DNA of 64,000 nt, taken from the NCBI RefSeq assembly GCF_014137945.1, contig NZ_JACGWX010000002.1, positions 124,001-188,000 of the forward strand. Direction: 5' to 3'. How positions within the stretch are numbered: position 1 is the first letter of the stretch; every line of letters starts with the position of its first letter. The notes beneath the pieces are model-generated. The model was given only the letters and a program-made list of their open reading frames with translations, was not told where the DNA came from and did not search any database. Below, one piece after another: positions 7,321 through 13,605 of this stretch. A program made the position numbers and the translations under genes. The DNA is from Microcella alkalica. GTDB lineage: Bacteria > Actinomycetota > Actinomycetes > Actinomycetales > Microbacteriaceae.

Positions 7321-7644
7321 TCAGTGCCCTCCTCTCATGCGAAACTCGATACTCCGTAAATGGATGTCCAATAGGCGCGCCTGCGTTTGCAGGTTGCTTT
7401 GTTGCGCCTCCAGATCCCGGCCGCGCTCTTTCGCGGCCTTGAACCGGGCGGTGTCGAGGGTGGCCTGTTGCTTGCGTTCCTCGATCGAGCCGCTAGCGCG
7501 CTTGTATGCGTTCGCGTACTCCGTCGCGAATGACTCCGCTTCGGTGACCGCGCGTAGCTCGAGCTCGCGGACTTCGGTTGCGTTCCGGGCGATCTGAATC
7601 CGTATGGCGTCGAGCTCCGTGATGATCTGGTCAGGCGTCTTCAC
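7321..7644 (-). CDS. Coiled-coil phage protein of the replication operon
   Basis: A 107-residue protein starting at GTG with GGGAGG 7 nt upstream; an ATG five codons earlier is the alternative. The sequence KTPDQIITELDAIRIQIARNATEVRELELRAV is followed by a charged helix, SIEERKQQATLDTARFKAAKERGRDLE, and LQTQARLLDIHLRSIEFRMR. It resembles small helical proteins encoded beside replication or recombination genes in actinophages. It overlaps the WhiB-like gene and is the last member of the coupled early run. Specific function unknown. Confidence 0.6.
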   Translation of the reverse strand: MKTPDQIITELDAIRIQIARNATEVRELELRAVTEAESFATEYANAYKRASGSIEERKQQATLDTARFKAAKERGRDLEAQQSNLQTQARLLDIHLRSIEFRMRGGH

Positions 7645-7876
7645 GTCCCGGCCTCCCATTGCTTCTCTTGCCTGCCCAGACGCCCGCAGCAGGTCGCGCG
7701 ATCCTTCGGTACTGCTCGCATTGGGCGAAGACGGGGCACTCGGCGCAGACGGCCGCGCACGCCGCAACGTCGGCCCTGGTCAAGTCGTCGGCCGTGAACA
7801 AATAGAGGTCACGGCACGCGGGCCGGTAATCCTCCATCGCGTCGACGAGGGCTTCCCACGCTTCTGCGACCCTCAT
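7631..7876 (-). CDS. WhiB-like iron-sulfur protein of the element
   Basis: An 81-residue protein. Four cysteines are arranged as in WhiB proteins: Cys21, then Cys44-x2-Cys47-x5-Cys53, followed by GVWAGK, the WhiB G[VI]W.G turn, and a basic tail. An extra Cys40 is present. WhiB/Wbl proteins bind a [4Fe-4S] cluster and modulate the principal sigma factor; actinophage versions can repress host whiB genes. The ATG overlaps the ATPase stop codon as ATGA, so both are made from one transcript. Here it could switch host or helper-phage transcription, which is inference. Confidence 0.75.
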   Translation of the reverse strand: MRVAEAWEALVDAMEDYRPACRDLYLFTADDLTRADVAACAAVCAECPVFAQCEQYRRIARPAAGVWAGKRSNGRPGREDA

Positions 7877-8907
7877 GCCGCGAAGTCACTCTCTAGAGGG
7901 AGTGAGATTTGTGGGATGTTGTGACTTTCAGAGCCCGAAAGTCTCAAAGTCCCACTTGTCACAGGCGCATATAGACCGCGCTCCAACTTCCTGATCCGCT
8001 CGGCTTCGACGGCCCTACGCAGGTACTCGTTCAAGTTCGGCTGACCGGGCAGGAGCTGTCGGAGCGCCCCCGCCTTGATGCCTTCGGGGAACCGGTTCAC
8101 CGTTTCGATCAGCTCGAGCATCGGTTCCCCGACGCTCTTGTTCGCCTTCACGATCCGGGCGTTGTTCTGCGCCTGCTCGAGTGATTCGCCGTCGAGGGTC
8201 CAGACGCCGCTCTCGGACATGGTGAGGGCGTACTCCCCTTCGGCTGCGTCGCGGGAAGTGACGTTCAAGATCGCGCGCTTCTCGAGTCGTTCACGTCGGA
8301 GAACCAGTACCGAATCGGCGGCTCCTGCGATGCCCTGCGTTCCGCTCACTGCGTCCAGGAAGTCGCCTGCGTCGCTCTTTCGCGTGTGGTGCACGATTAG
8401 GAGGGATGAGCCGGGTACGGCGTCACAGGTCGCCTTGAGCTCGCTGAGCACCTTGTAGTCGTGTGCGTAGGCGTTGCTGTTGCCTGCAGGCGGCATGACC
8501 TTGCCGAGCGTGTCGAGGATGACGACTGGATCGCTGCCGGCGAAAGCGTTGATGTAGTTGCTGATCGTGCGGAGCACTTGCCCCGGCTGAAGCTCCGTAA
8601 CGAATTGCAGACGTGCGTCGAGTCGCCCTGCGCCCATGCTGTGAATGCGCGACTGAAGTCGGCGGTGTCCGTCCTCGAGTGCGAGGTAGAGCACCGGCCT
8701 CGGTGAGCCGACCGGGAGCACTCCGAAGGCGTCGCCGCCTTGAGAGAGAGTGATGCCGAGACCGAGCACCATCCAGCTCTTGCCGATCTTCGGTGCCGCG
8801 ACGAGAAGGGACATGCCTTCGGGGATGATCCCCGGCACTACGTACTGGAGCGGCGGGAACTCCTGCTGCATGAGCCAGTCGGCACCGAACATCTTCGGCG
8901 CGCTCAC
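7873..8907 (-). CDS. AAA/RepA-like replication or repair ATPase
   Basis: A 344-residue protein of the AAA_25 (RecA-fold, RepA helicase-like) family. Walker A AAPKIGKS is at about 37-44; LALEDG (acidic residues about 78-79) and Walker B VVILDT (about 128-133) follow, then IVHHTRK and GTQGIAGAADSVLVLRRER, characteristic of this family. The GTG start forms a GTGA overlap with the previous gene; upstream in-frame sequence is shadow. The C-terminal 80 residues (ELIETVNRFPEGIKAGALRQLL) look like a winged-helix tail. It is probably the replication ATPase that lets the element multiply after excision. Confidence 0.8.
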   Translation of the reverse strand: MSAPKMFGADWLMQQEFPPLQYVVPGIIPEGMSLLVAAPKIGKSWMVLGLGITLSQGGDAFGVLPVGSPRPVLYLALEDGHRRLQSRIHSMGAGRLDARLQFVTELQPGQVLRTISNYINAFAGSDPVVILDTLGKVMPPAGNSNAYAHDYKVLSELKATCDAVPGSSLLIVHHTRKSDAGDFLDAVSGTQGIAGAADSVLVLRRERLEKRAILNVTSRDAAEGEYALTMSESGVWTLDGESLEQAQNNARIVKANKSVGEPMLELIETVNRFPEGIKAGALRQLLPGQPNLNEYLRRAVEAERIRKLERGLYAPVTSGTLRLSGSESHNIPQISLPLESDFAA

Positions 8908-9284
8908 GCGGCCGCCTCCGATCCCTGGCGCCACAGCTCGGACTCGGCGTGACGCTCCCAGTTCAGCCGCGGGTTCGCGTGGCGGAAGTACCAGTAATTT
9001 GCCTCGAAGTTCAGTCGAGCCACCTCGTGATCGCGAGACTCCCGGCCTTGAATCCACGCGCGCACGTAGAACCAATGCAACGAATCGGGAAGCTGCCAAA
9101 GCTCGAGCAGACCTGCCGCGAGCCCGTTGGAGAGGCCGTCGATGAAGGCTGCGCCCTGCTCGGAGATCTCGATCTTCTGGGGCTCGGGTTCGGCGGCGGC
9201 GGTAGAATTGGAATGGCTGCCAGGCCTAAGAGTGTGTACGGATGCCCCGCCTCGTGCGGGGTTTTCGTCGTTTCGTCGGGTCAT
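8904..9284 (-). CDS. Hypothetical protein upstream of the ATPase
   Basis: A 126-residue protein, MTRRNDENPARGGASVHTLR. The ATG has AGGGAGA about 9 nt upstream. The first 45 residues look disordered. The remainder is a compact aromatic domain (AAFIDGLSNGLAAGLLELWQLPDSLHWFYVRAWIQGRES, FEANYWYFRHANPRLNWER). The end overlaps the ATPase start. Not recognised; the aromatic-rich domain and coupling suggest a partner of the ATPase. Confidence 0.65.
   Translation of the reverse strand: MTRRNDENPARGGASVHTLRPGSHSNSTAAAEPEPQKIEISEQGAAFIDGLSNGLAAGLLELWQLPDSLHWFYVRAWIQGRESRDHEVARLNFEANYWYFRHANPRLNWERHAESELWRQGSEAAA
9245..9265 (+). terminator. Intrinsic-terminator-like hairpin antisense to the element operon
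   Basis: CCCCGC (9245-9250), loop CTCGT, GCGGGG (9256-9261), then TTTT. The U-run is on the plus strand, opposite to the genes here. It lies within the first codons of the minus-strand gene at 8904-9284. It could stop antisense transcription, or the hairpin may simply encode ENPARGG. Confidence 0.5.
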
Positions 9285-9375
9285 GTGCTCGTCTCCCTGA
9301 AATGACAAAAGCGCCGGCCCCGCGGGTACGGGACAAGCGCTTCTGTCTGGATCGTATGAAGTTGTGGGGGTACTG

Positions 9376-10203
9376 CTACTCGCCGTCGTCGAGGATGCTC
9401 TCGTACAGATCGGCCATTGCGGAGATGCCCTTCGCCAGGTCACGCAGACCGCCCGGCGTCACGGCGGGGTCGTGCCGGCGAGGCTGCTCGACCGAGACAA
9501 CCGGCCGCGGCTCGTCAGCGCGGAGCACGTCACCGTTGGCGCCGAACTCGACGAACTGCTCGATTGCGACATACGCGCCCCAGACCGGTTCGCTCTCGCA
9601 CAGGAACCCGGCACGGCTGTAGGTGATGCTGAACTCCTCGTCGCCGTCATCGCTGATGCAACGCAGAGTCGGCTCGTCGGCCCAGATGGGCTTCGCGGCC
9701 ATCGCGAAGGGGCGGTACTTCTCCAGCCCTGCCATATCCCGACGCATGACCTCCTGGTACGTGATCGTTTCGAATGCGCGCTCACCGTCCACGACCGTCT
9801 CGGCGGTCACGTAGTAGTCCCCGCGTCCGACGATGAGGTAGTTGTGGCCAAGGCGGTGCACCGCGTTCGGAGTGAAAAGAGCCCACGCGCTCGGTGTGGT
9901 CTCGAACTGCTCCGCCCACCACCCGTCAGGGCGCTCCTCGAGCGGGATCAGTCGGCCGTCGAGGTCGTAGATCTCGGAGTAGTGCACGAGGTAGCTGCGG
10001 TTGCCGACGTTCTGAGCGACCTCATCCGGGTTGCGGAAGTAGCGCGCCGGACGGACCCACACGTCGACAGGCGCCGTGAAGAAGGGGCTGTCCTCCTCGA
10101 CGGTCAGGTAGTAGCCCGGCTCGACGGCGTCGATCTCCGCGAGGAGCTGCTCGACGTCGAGGGCGGTGGGGGAGCCGACGAGAGTAGAATTGGCGCTGTT
10201 CAT
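9376..10203 (-). CDS. Hypothetical element protein, 275 residues
   Basis: Starts MNSANSTLVGSPTALDVEQL, with AAAGGCAAG about 5 nt upstream. It is an acidic, beta-rich protein with many aromatic residues (YYLTVEEDSPFFTAPVDVWVRPARYF, YLVHYSEIYDLDGRLIPLEERPDGWWAEQF, HNYLIVGRGDYYVTAETVVDG). There is no signal peptide, membrane span or recognisable catalytic motif. Located in the early operon between small genes and the 126-residue gene. Family not recognised; it is the largest unassigned early protein of the element. Confidence 0.6.
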   Translation of the reverse strand: MNSANSTLVGSPTALDVEQLLAEIDAVEPGYYLTVEEDSPFFTAPVDVWVRPARYFRNPDEVAQNVGNRSYLVHYSEIYDLDGRLIPLEERPDGWWAEQFETTPSAWALFTPNAVHRLGHNYLIVGRGDYYVTAETVVDGERAFETITYQEVMRRDMAGLEKYRPFAMAAKPIWADEPTLRCISDDGDEEFSITYSRAGFLCESEPVWGAYVAIEQFVEFGANGDVLRADEPRPVVSVEQPRRHDPAVTPGGLRDLAKGISAMADLYESILDDGE

Positions 10204-10237
10204 TGTCTTGCCTTTCGTGAGTTGAGTGATGAACCTG

Positions 10238-10266
10238 CCCCCGGCCTGCTCCAACAGGTGCGGGGG
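10238..10266. terminator. Stable hairpin in the early operon
   Basis: CCCCCG at 10238-10243 pairs with CGGGGG at 10261-10266, with an inner CCTG/CAGG pair. On the plus strand TATTTAT follows; on the minus strand, the direction of the genes, no U-run follows. It separates the coupled xis pair from the 275-residue gene, so it may act as a processing or partial termination point. Weak call. Confidence 0.4.
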
Positions 10267-10281
10267 TATTTATGTCGCGGA

Positions 10282-10548
10282 CTACGCAGCCCGCTTGAGG
10301 TGAGCGCGGATTCGCTTCCGGCTCGGCTTGAGGATGAAGTACTGCCGCAGAATCAGCTTCATGTCTTCCGCTTCGACATAGATCGGCAGGTCGGGCGAGT
10401 TCTCGAAGTAGATGACGCAGACGCCGCGCATGTTTTGAACGGCCTGCTCACCCGTGGGGTCGGCGTACCAGAGCGGCCCGTCTTGGTTGTCCGGCGACCT
10501 CTTGTCAGCCCGACTGATGTTCGCGACGTGCGCGACTGTTGGGGTCAT
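10282..10548 (-). CDS. Small hypothetical protein coupled to excisionase
   Basis: An 88-residue protein, MTPTVAHVANISRADKRSPD. The ATG overlaps the stop of the excisionase-like gene (ATGA). The central part (LWYADPTGEQAVQNMRGVCVIYFENSPDLPIYVEAEDMK) looks like a small beta domain, and the C-terminus is basic (ILKPSRKRIRAHLKRA), possibly nucleic-acid binding. Not recognised. Confidence 0.6.
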   Translation of the reverse strand: MTPTVAHVANISRADKRSPDNQDGPLWYADPTGEQAVQNMRGVCVIYFENSPDLPIYVEAEDMKLILRQYFILKPSRKRIRAHLKRAA

Positions 10549-10754
10549 GCGACCTGCCCGGTTCGCGTCTGGGCGCTGCCCTCGATCCAGTCGATGATGT
10601 CCTGGCGCTTGTACAGGACCGTCTTCGGCGTCGGCTTGTAGAACCGCGGCGGCAAGCCCATGTACCGGCGCTGCGCGAGCTTGCCCTCGGTCATCCCGGA
10701 GACCATCGCTGTCACCTGCTCAGGGTTCAGATAGTCGTTCTCGCCGTTGTCCAT
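10545..10754 (-). CDS. xis: Excisionase/AlpA-like HTH protein
   Basis: A 69-residue protein starting MDNGENDYLNPEQVTAMV, with GGAGG 5 nt upstream of the chosen ATG (an ATG fused directly to GGAGG is the alternative). The pattern YLNPEQVTAMVSGMTEGKLAQRRYMGLPP.FYKPTPKTVLYKRQDIIDWI is the DNA-binding winged helix of phage excisionases: HTH, a YKPTP.TVLY wing, and a DI..WI helix. As the first gene of the minus-strand operon it probably directs integrase toward excision. Confidence 0.75.
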   Translation of the reverse strand: MDNGENDYLNPEQVTAMVSGMTEGKLAQRRYMGLPPRFYKPTPKTVLYKRQDIIDWIEGSAQTRTGQVA

Positions 10755-10870
10755 GTCATCCTCCAAGTTGGTGTCGAAGCGACTCCTACATCGTTTCGGT
10801 GATTCCAGTGTGCCTCACATTTATTTGATTTGCAAGACCGTTTCTAACATTTTTGGCTTACACTCGCACC
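10755..10870. promoter_or_regulatory. Divergent switch region between repressor and excisionase
   Basis: AT-rich for this genome. For the repressor (plus), TACACT at 10859-10864 ends 6 nt before the ATG with no ribosome binding site, so the transcript is probably leaderless. For the early operon (minus), TTGCAA at 10835-10830 and CACACT at 10812-10807 are separated by 17 nt. The octamer A(T/C)CGTTTC occurs at 10790-10797 and 10837-10844 and could be operator half-sites. All of these are sequence predictions. Confidence 0.55.
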
Positions 10871-11443
10871 ATGGAGGAATTGAAGACCTACGCCGTCGTT
10901 GATGACACGTTTGGCGCAGCGGTTCGAGAAGCAAGAGAGCGCTCACGCATGACACAGGCGCAGCTTGCGGAAGAGATGAAGTACCGAGGCTTCGACTTTC
11001 ATCAGCAGACCGTCTACCGGATCGAGTCCGGGAAGAGGAAAGTGACTGTCGGAGAGGCGCTGGCCCTGTCGGAGCTCGTCGAAGTGCCGCTCGACGTGCT
11101 TGCGGCACGCAGTGAGGACTCGCTCCAGCGGCGTCGCCAGACGCTCCGATTCATGGCTCGTCAGACGGTTCAATACATCGAGGAAGTCGCCGCCGCGGCC
11201 GAAGAGGCCAAAGAGAAGCAGAGTGAGCTACGTGACTCGGCTGCCCTGCTGGACAAGATTACTACGGGCACCGATCGAGCTATCGATGGGAAGGCGGAGA
11301 GCTGGGTCGAGCATTACCGGCCGATCTTCGATCATCCTGTTGCGCGACACGCTACCGAGGGGTTCGAGGACCTGCTGTGGCGGCTCGACTACGACTGGGT
11401 AGACGACGAGTGGAAGCGAGGCCCCGAGGATGGGGAGCGTTGA
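10871..11443 (+). CDS. XRE-family repressor of the element
   Basis: A 190-residue protein, MEELKTYAVVDDTFGAAVRE. The N-terminal XRE helix-turn-helix (residues about 15-75: AVREARERSRMTQAQLAEEM, FHQQTVYRIESGKRKVTVGEALALSELV) is followed by a helical linker (ARQTVQYIEEVAAAAEEAKEKQ) and a C-terminal part with no peptidase motif. It lacks the LexA/CI Ser-Lys autocleavage signature, so induction would need an antirepressor, as for satellites that respond to a helper phage, rather than RecA-driven self-cleavage. It diverges from the early operon and overlaps the integrase gene start. Confidence 0.75.
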   Translation: MEELKTYAVVDDTFGAAVREARERSRMTQAQLAEEMKYRGFDFHQQTVYRIESGKRKVTVGEALALSELVEVPLDVLAARSEDSLQRRRQTLRFMARQTVQYIEEVAAAAEEAKEKQSELRDSAALLDKITTGTDRAIDGKAESWVEHYRPIFDHPVARHATEGFEDLLWRLDYDWVDDEWKRGPEDGER

Positions 11444-12563
11444 GGGGTACAAGGTCGGCAACTCTCAGAGGTACCGCGTCCGCTACCGCGACCCTGACCG
11501 GCGCCAGCGCGAGAAGGCCGGGTTTACTCGGAAGATCGACGCCGAAGAGTACCTAGCTGCCGTCACGATCAACATTCGCCGCGGAGAGTTCATCGACCCC
11601 GGCGAAGCGCGCGCCACCATCCGCGACCTCGGCTCCACTTGGCTGGCCGCGCAGACCCACCTCAAGCCGTCATCTATCCGGCCGCTCGAAACGTCATGGC
11701 GCGTCCACGTCGAACCCCAATGGGGTGACCGGCGAGTATCCGAGATCCGGCACAGCGAGATCCAAACATGGTGTTCGCAGCTCTCCGCCGAGAAGTCCGC
11801 CACGGTCGTCCGCCGCGCGCACGGCATCCTCGCGAGCGTGCTCGAGGTCGCCGTCCGCGACCGCCGCATCTCGACAAACCCGGCGCGAGGTATCGGCCTG
11901 CCGCGGAAGCTGTCAAAGCAACGCTCCTACCTGACCATGCCGCAGATCGAACGGCTCGCCCACCATGCCGGGCAGCACGGGGCGCTCCTCATGCTCCTCG
12001 CGTACACGGGCCTCCGATGGGGTGAAGCGACCGCCCTCCGAGTTCAAGACATCGACATGCTCCGCCGCCGCGCAGTCGTCCGAGAGAACGCCGTCCGCAT
12101 CGGCCGCGAGATCCACGTCGGCACTCCGAAGACACACCGGGTTAGGTCGGTTCCCTTCCCGACGTTCATGTCCGAGCCGATCGCTCGAGCATGCGAGGGG
12201 AAGGGTCGTGACCGGCTGGTCTTCGGTGACGGCCTGACGCACGTCCGAGCGACCTACGGGGAGCGGGGATGGTTCGCTAATGCTGTTCGAGCTGCACAGG
12301 CCGAAGACGCCGACTTCCCACGCCTGACGCTGCATGATCTGCGGCACTCGGCCGCGAGCCTCGCGATCAGTGCCGGGGCGAACGTCAAGGCCGTGCAAGC
12401 GATGCTCGGACACGCCTCCGCAACCATGACCCTCGACACCTACGCCGACCTCTTCGACGACGACCTCGAGGCCGTGGCGACGCGACTCGAGGATGCACGC
12501 TCTCGGCAGAGTGTGGGGTTTTTGTGGGGTTCTGCTCCTCAGGAGCGCTCCGGGAGCATCTAA
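11430..12563 (+). CDS. int: Tyrosine integrase of the element
   Basis: A 377-residue tyrosine recombinase. It has an N-terminal arm-binding AP2-like region, a core-binding helical domain (SSIRPLETSWRVHVEPQWG), then the catalytic domain with Arg196 in TGLRWGE, His302 and Arg305 in LHDLRHSAA, His328 in LGHAS and nucleophile Tyr338 in TLDTYAD. All expected catalytic residues are present. The ATG lies within the last codons of the repressor gene, so expression is coupled to it. The gene ends 38 bp before the attR core, and its last codons contain arm-type repeats. Integration target is tRNA-Leu(UAG). Confidence 0.95.
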   Translation: MGSVEGYKVGNSQRYRVRYRDPDRRQREKAGFTRKIDAEEYLAAVTINIRRGEFIDPGEARATIRDLGSTWLAAQTHLKPSSIRPLETSWRVHVEPQWGDRRVSEIRHSEIQTWCSQLSAEKSATVVRRAHGILASVLEVAVRDRRISTNPARGIGLPRKLSKQRSYLTMPQIERLAHHAGQHGALLMLLAYTGLRWGEATALRVQDIDMLRRRAVVRENAVRIGREIHVGTPKTHRVRSVPFPTFMSEPIARACEGKGRDRLVFGDGLTHVRATYGERGWFANAVRAAQAEDADFPRLTLHDLRHSAASLAISAGANVKAVQAMLGHASATMTLDTYADLFDDDLEAVATRLEDARSRQSVGFLWGSAPQERSGSI

Positions 12564-12590
12564 CTTCCGCGTGTTTCCGGGGGTTTTGAG
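12511..12590 (+). repeat. Integrase arm-type repeats, right end
   Basis: Two GTGGGGTTT units at 12511-12531, inside the integrase 3' end, and TTCCGCGTGTTTCCGGG at 12565 onward, the counterpart of 687-712. Same orientation as at the left end. Putative arm sites. Confidence 0.5.
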
Positions 12591-12601
12591 CCCTCGACTA
12601 C

Positions 12602-12632
12602 AGTGCGGAAGGAGGGACTTGAACCCTCACGC
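12602..12632. repeat. Right attachment site within tRNA-Leu
   Basis: 31 bp identical to 625-655 and part of the intact tRNA-Leu at 12604-12685. The strand exchange therefore took place inside the T-arm/acceptor sequence and the element restores the gene. Confidence 0.9.
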
Positions 12633-12685
12633 CCGAAGGCACAGGAACCTAAATCCTGCGTGTCTGCCGATTTCACCACTTCCGC
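12604..12685 (-). tRNA. tRNA-Leu (anticodon UAG)
   Basis: The 82-nt minus-strand gene begins GCGGAAG, which pairs with CTTCCGC before discriminator A. The anticodon stem CAGGA/TCCTG encloses loop TTTAGGT, giving anticodon TAG. A variable arm TGCCTTCGGGCG and a T-arm with GGTTCAAGTCC are present, as expected for a class II tRNA-Leu. CCA is not encoded. The 3' half is supplied by the integrated element. Confidence 0.95.
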
Positions 12686-12772
12686 GGGCGCTCGCAGTCT
12701 ATCGACGGGCGTCCCTCAGACCCGTCCCTCAGACCCCTCGCCGCGACGCCGCCGCGGGCGTACGATGCGCGC

Positions 12773-12976
12773 ATGGACGGCAGCGAGCCGCACAGCGGCA
12801 CCACGGAGAACCACTCGGATAGCCACGGCGCATGCCCTCTGTGCGCGCACCCCATGAGCGAGCACCGCGTCGACCATTCGGGCCGCGACGGGATCCTGCA
12901 CTGCCCCGTCGATCACCTGCCCGCGCCGGACGACCGGCGACCGCTCAACGAGCTCGGGATGACCCGGAGCGACTGA
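12773..12976 (+). CDS. Small putative zinc-binding protein
   Basis: A 67-residue protein with CPLC, then HPMSEHRVDH and LHCPVDH: two Cys of a CxxC, a further Cys and several His, which could hold one zinc ion. The rest is acidic and probably flexible. First chromosomal gene right of the tRNA. Function unknown. Confidence 0.5.
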   Translation: MDGSEPHSGTTENHSDSHGACPLCAHPMSEHRVDHSGRDGILHCPVDHLPAPDDRRPLNELGMTRSD

Positions 12977-12991
12977 TCAGCGCTCGCGAGC

Positions 12992-13204
12992 TCAGCGCGC
13001 GCCCGGCGGCAGCTTCGGCAGGCCGTCGATGTCGGGGCCCTCGTGCTGCGCGGCGGTGGCGTCGCTGATGACGTCACGCGAGTCGGGTTGCGCGCCGTCG
13101 TTCCCGGGGTAGCGCTGGTCCGTCGTGCGGTCGTCGCCGTCCTCGCGTTCGTCGCGCGGCGGCAGGTGGTCGGTGGGCCTCTTCGGTTCGCGGTGGTCGC
13201 TCAT
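12992..13204 (-). CDS. Small disordered hypothetical protein
   Basis: A 70-residue protein, MSDHREPKRPTDHLPPRDER. Highly charged with many Asp, Arg, Pro and Gly and no hydrophobic core, so it is probably unstructured; it ends IDGLPKLPPGAR. GGAGGA lies about 11 nt before the ATG. Such short acidic ORFs are common in Microbacteriaceae; function unknown. Confidence 0.45.
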   Translation of the reverse strand: MSDHREPKRPTDHLPPRDEREDGDDRTTDQRYPGNDGAQPDSRDVISDATAAQHEGPDIDGLPKLPPGAR

Positions 13205-13319
13205 GCGCACACTGTCCTCCGGGCATCGGTCGTCGTCAACGGGGTCGACCCAGCGCGAGGCCGCATGTTCGCGCCGTCCGCTCTATCGAGGCGACGGATG
13301 CTCGACTAGCGTTCGTCGC

Positions 13320-13574
13320 ATGATCGCGCGCGTCGTGCTCCCGCTCCTCGGCCTGCTCCTGCTGGGCGCAGGTGTCTGGCTCCTCGCCGAGTACCCGATC
13401 GGTGTCAGCTGGTTCGGATGGGTGCAGCCGGACGATGCGGGCGAGCTCGACATCACGACGCAGATCTCGGCCATCACGCAGACCGGGCTCGCTATGCTCG
13501 TCGTCGGAGGGGCGCTCGTCGGAGCCGCGATCGGCTTCGCGCTCGGCCGACGGCGCACGCGCACTCCCGCCTGA
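13320..13574 (+). CDS. Small two-span membrane protein
   Basis: An 84-residue protein starting MIARVVLPLLGLLLLGAGVW, with hydrophobic segments at about 4-22 and 54-75 and a basic C-terminus RRRTRTPA. Between them is a short, probably external loop. Unknown function, convergent with the pucR-like gene. Confidence 0.6.
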   Translation: MIARVVLPLLGLLLLGAGVWLLAEYPIGVSWFGWVQPDDAGELDITTQISAITQTGLAMLVVGGALVGAAIGFALGRRRTRTPA

Positions 13575-13605
13575 CCTCTCGAGCGGCGACGGGCGGATGC
13601 CCCGC

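Larger units (their letters stand above)
625..12632. mobile_element. 12-kb tRNA-Leu-integrated element, satellite-like
   Basis: Bounded by a 31-bp perfect direct repeat (625-655 and 12602-12632) that is the 3' end of tRNA-Leu. The intact tRNA is at the right end, next to the integrase gene. Contents on the minus strand run from the switch region leftwards: excisionase-like protein, hypotheticals, AAA ATPase, WhiB-like protein, HTH protein, tape measure, terminase small-like protein and a SHOCT protein. The repressor and integrase are on the plus strand. Coding frames are intact and tightly coupled by ATGA/GTGA overlaps, which argues against decay. No large terminase, portal, major capsid, protease or lysis gene was found. 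Interpretation as a phage satellite is inference; a reduced prophage is the alternative. Confidence 0.85.

Noticed and set aside
12700-12740. Short repeat GTCCCTCAGACCC beside the tRNA as a second att site
   Set aside because: Only 13 bp in tandem, outside the element and not matched at the left end.
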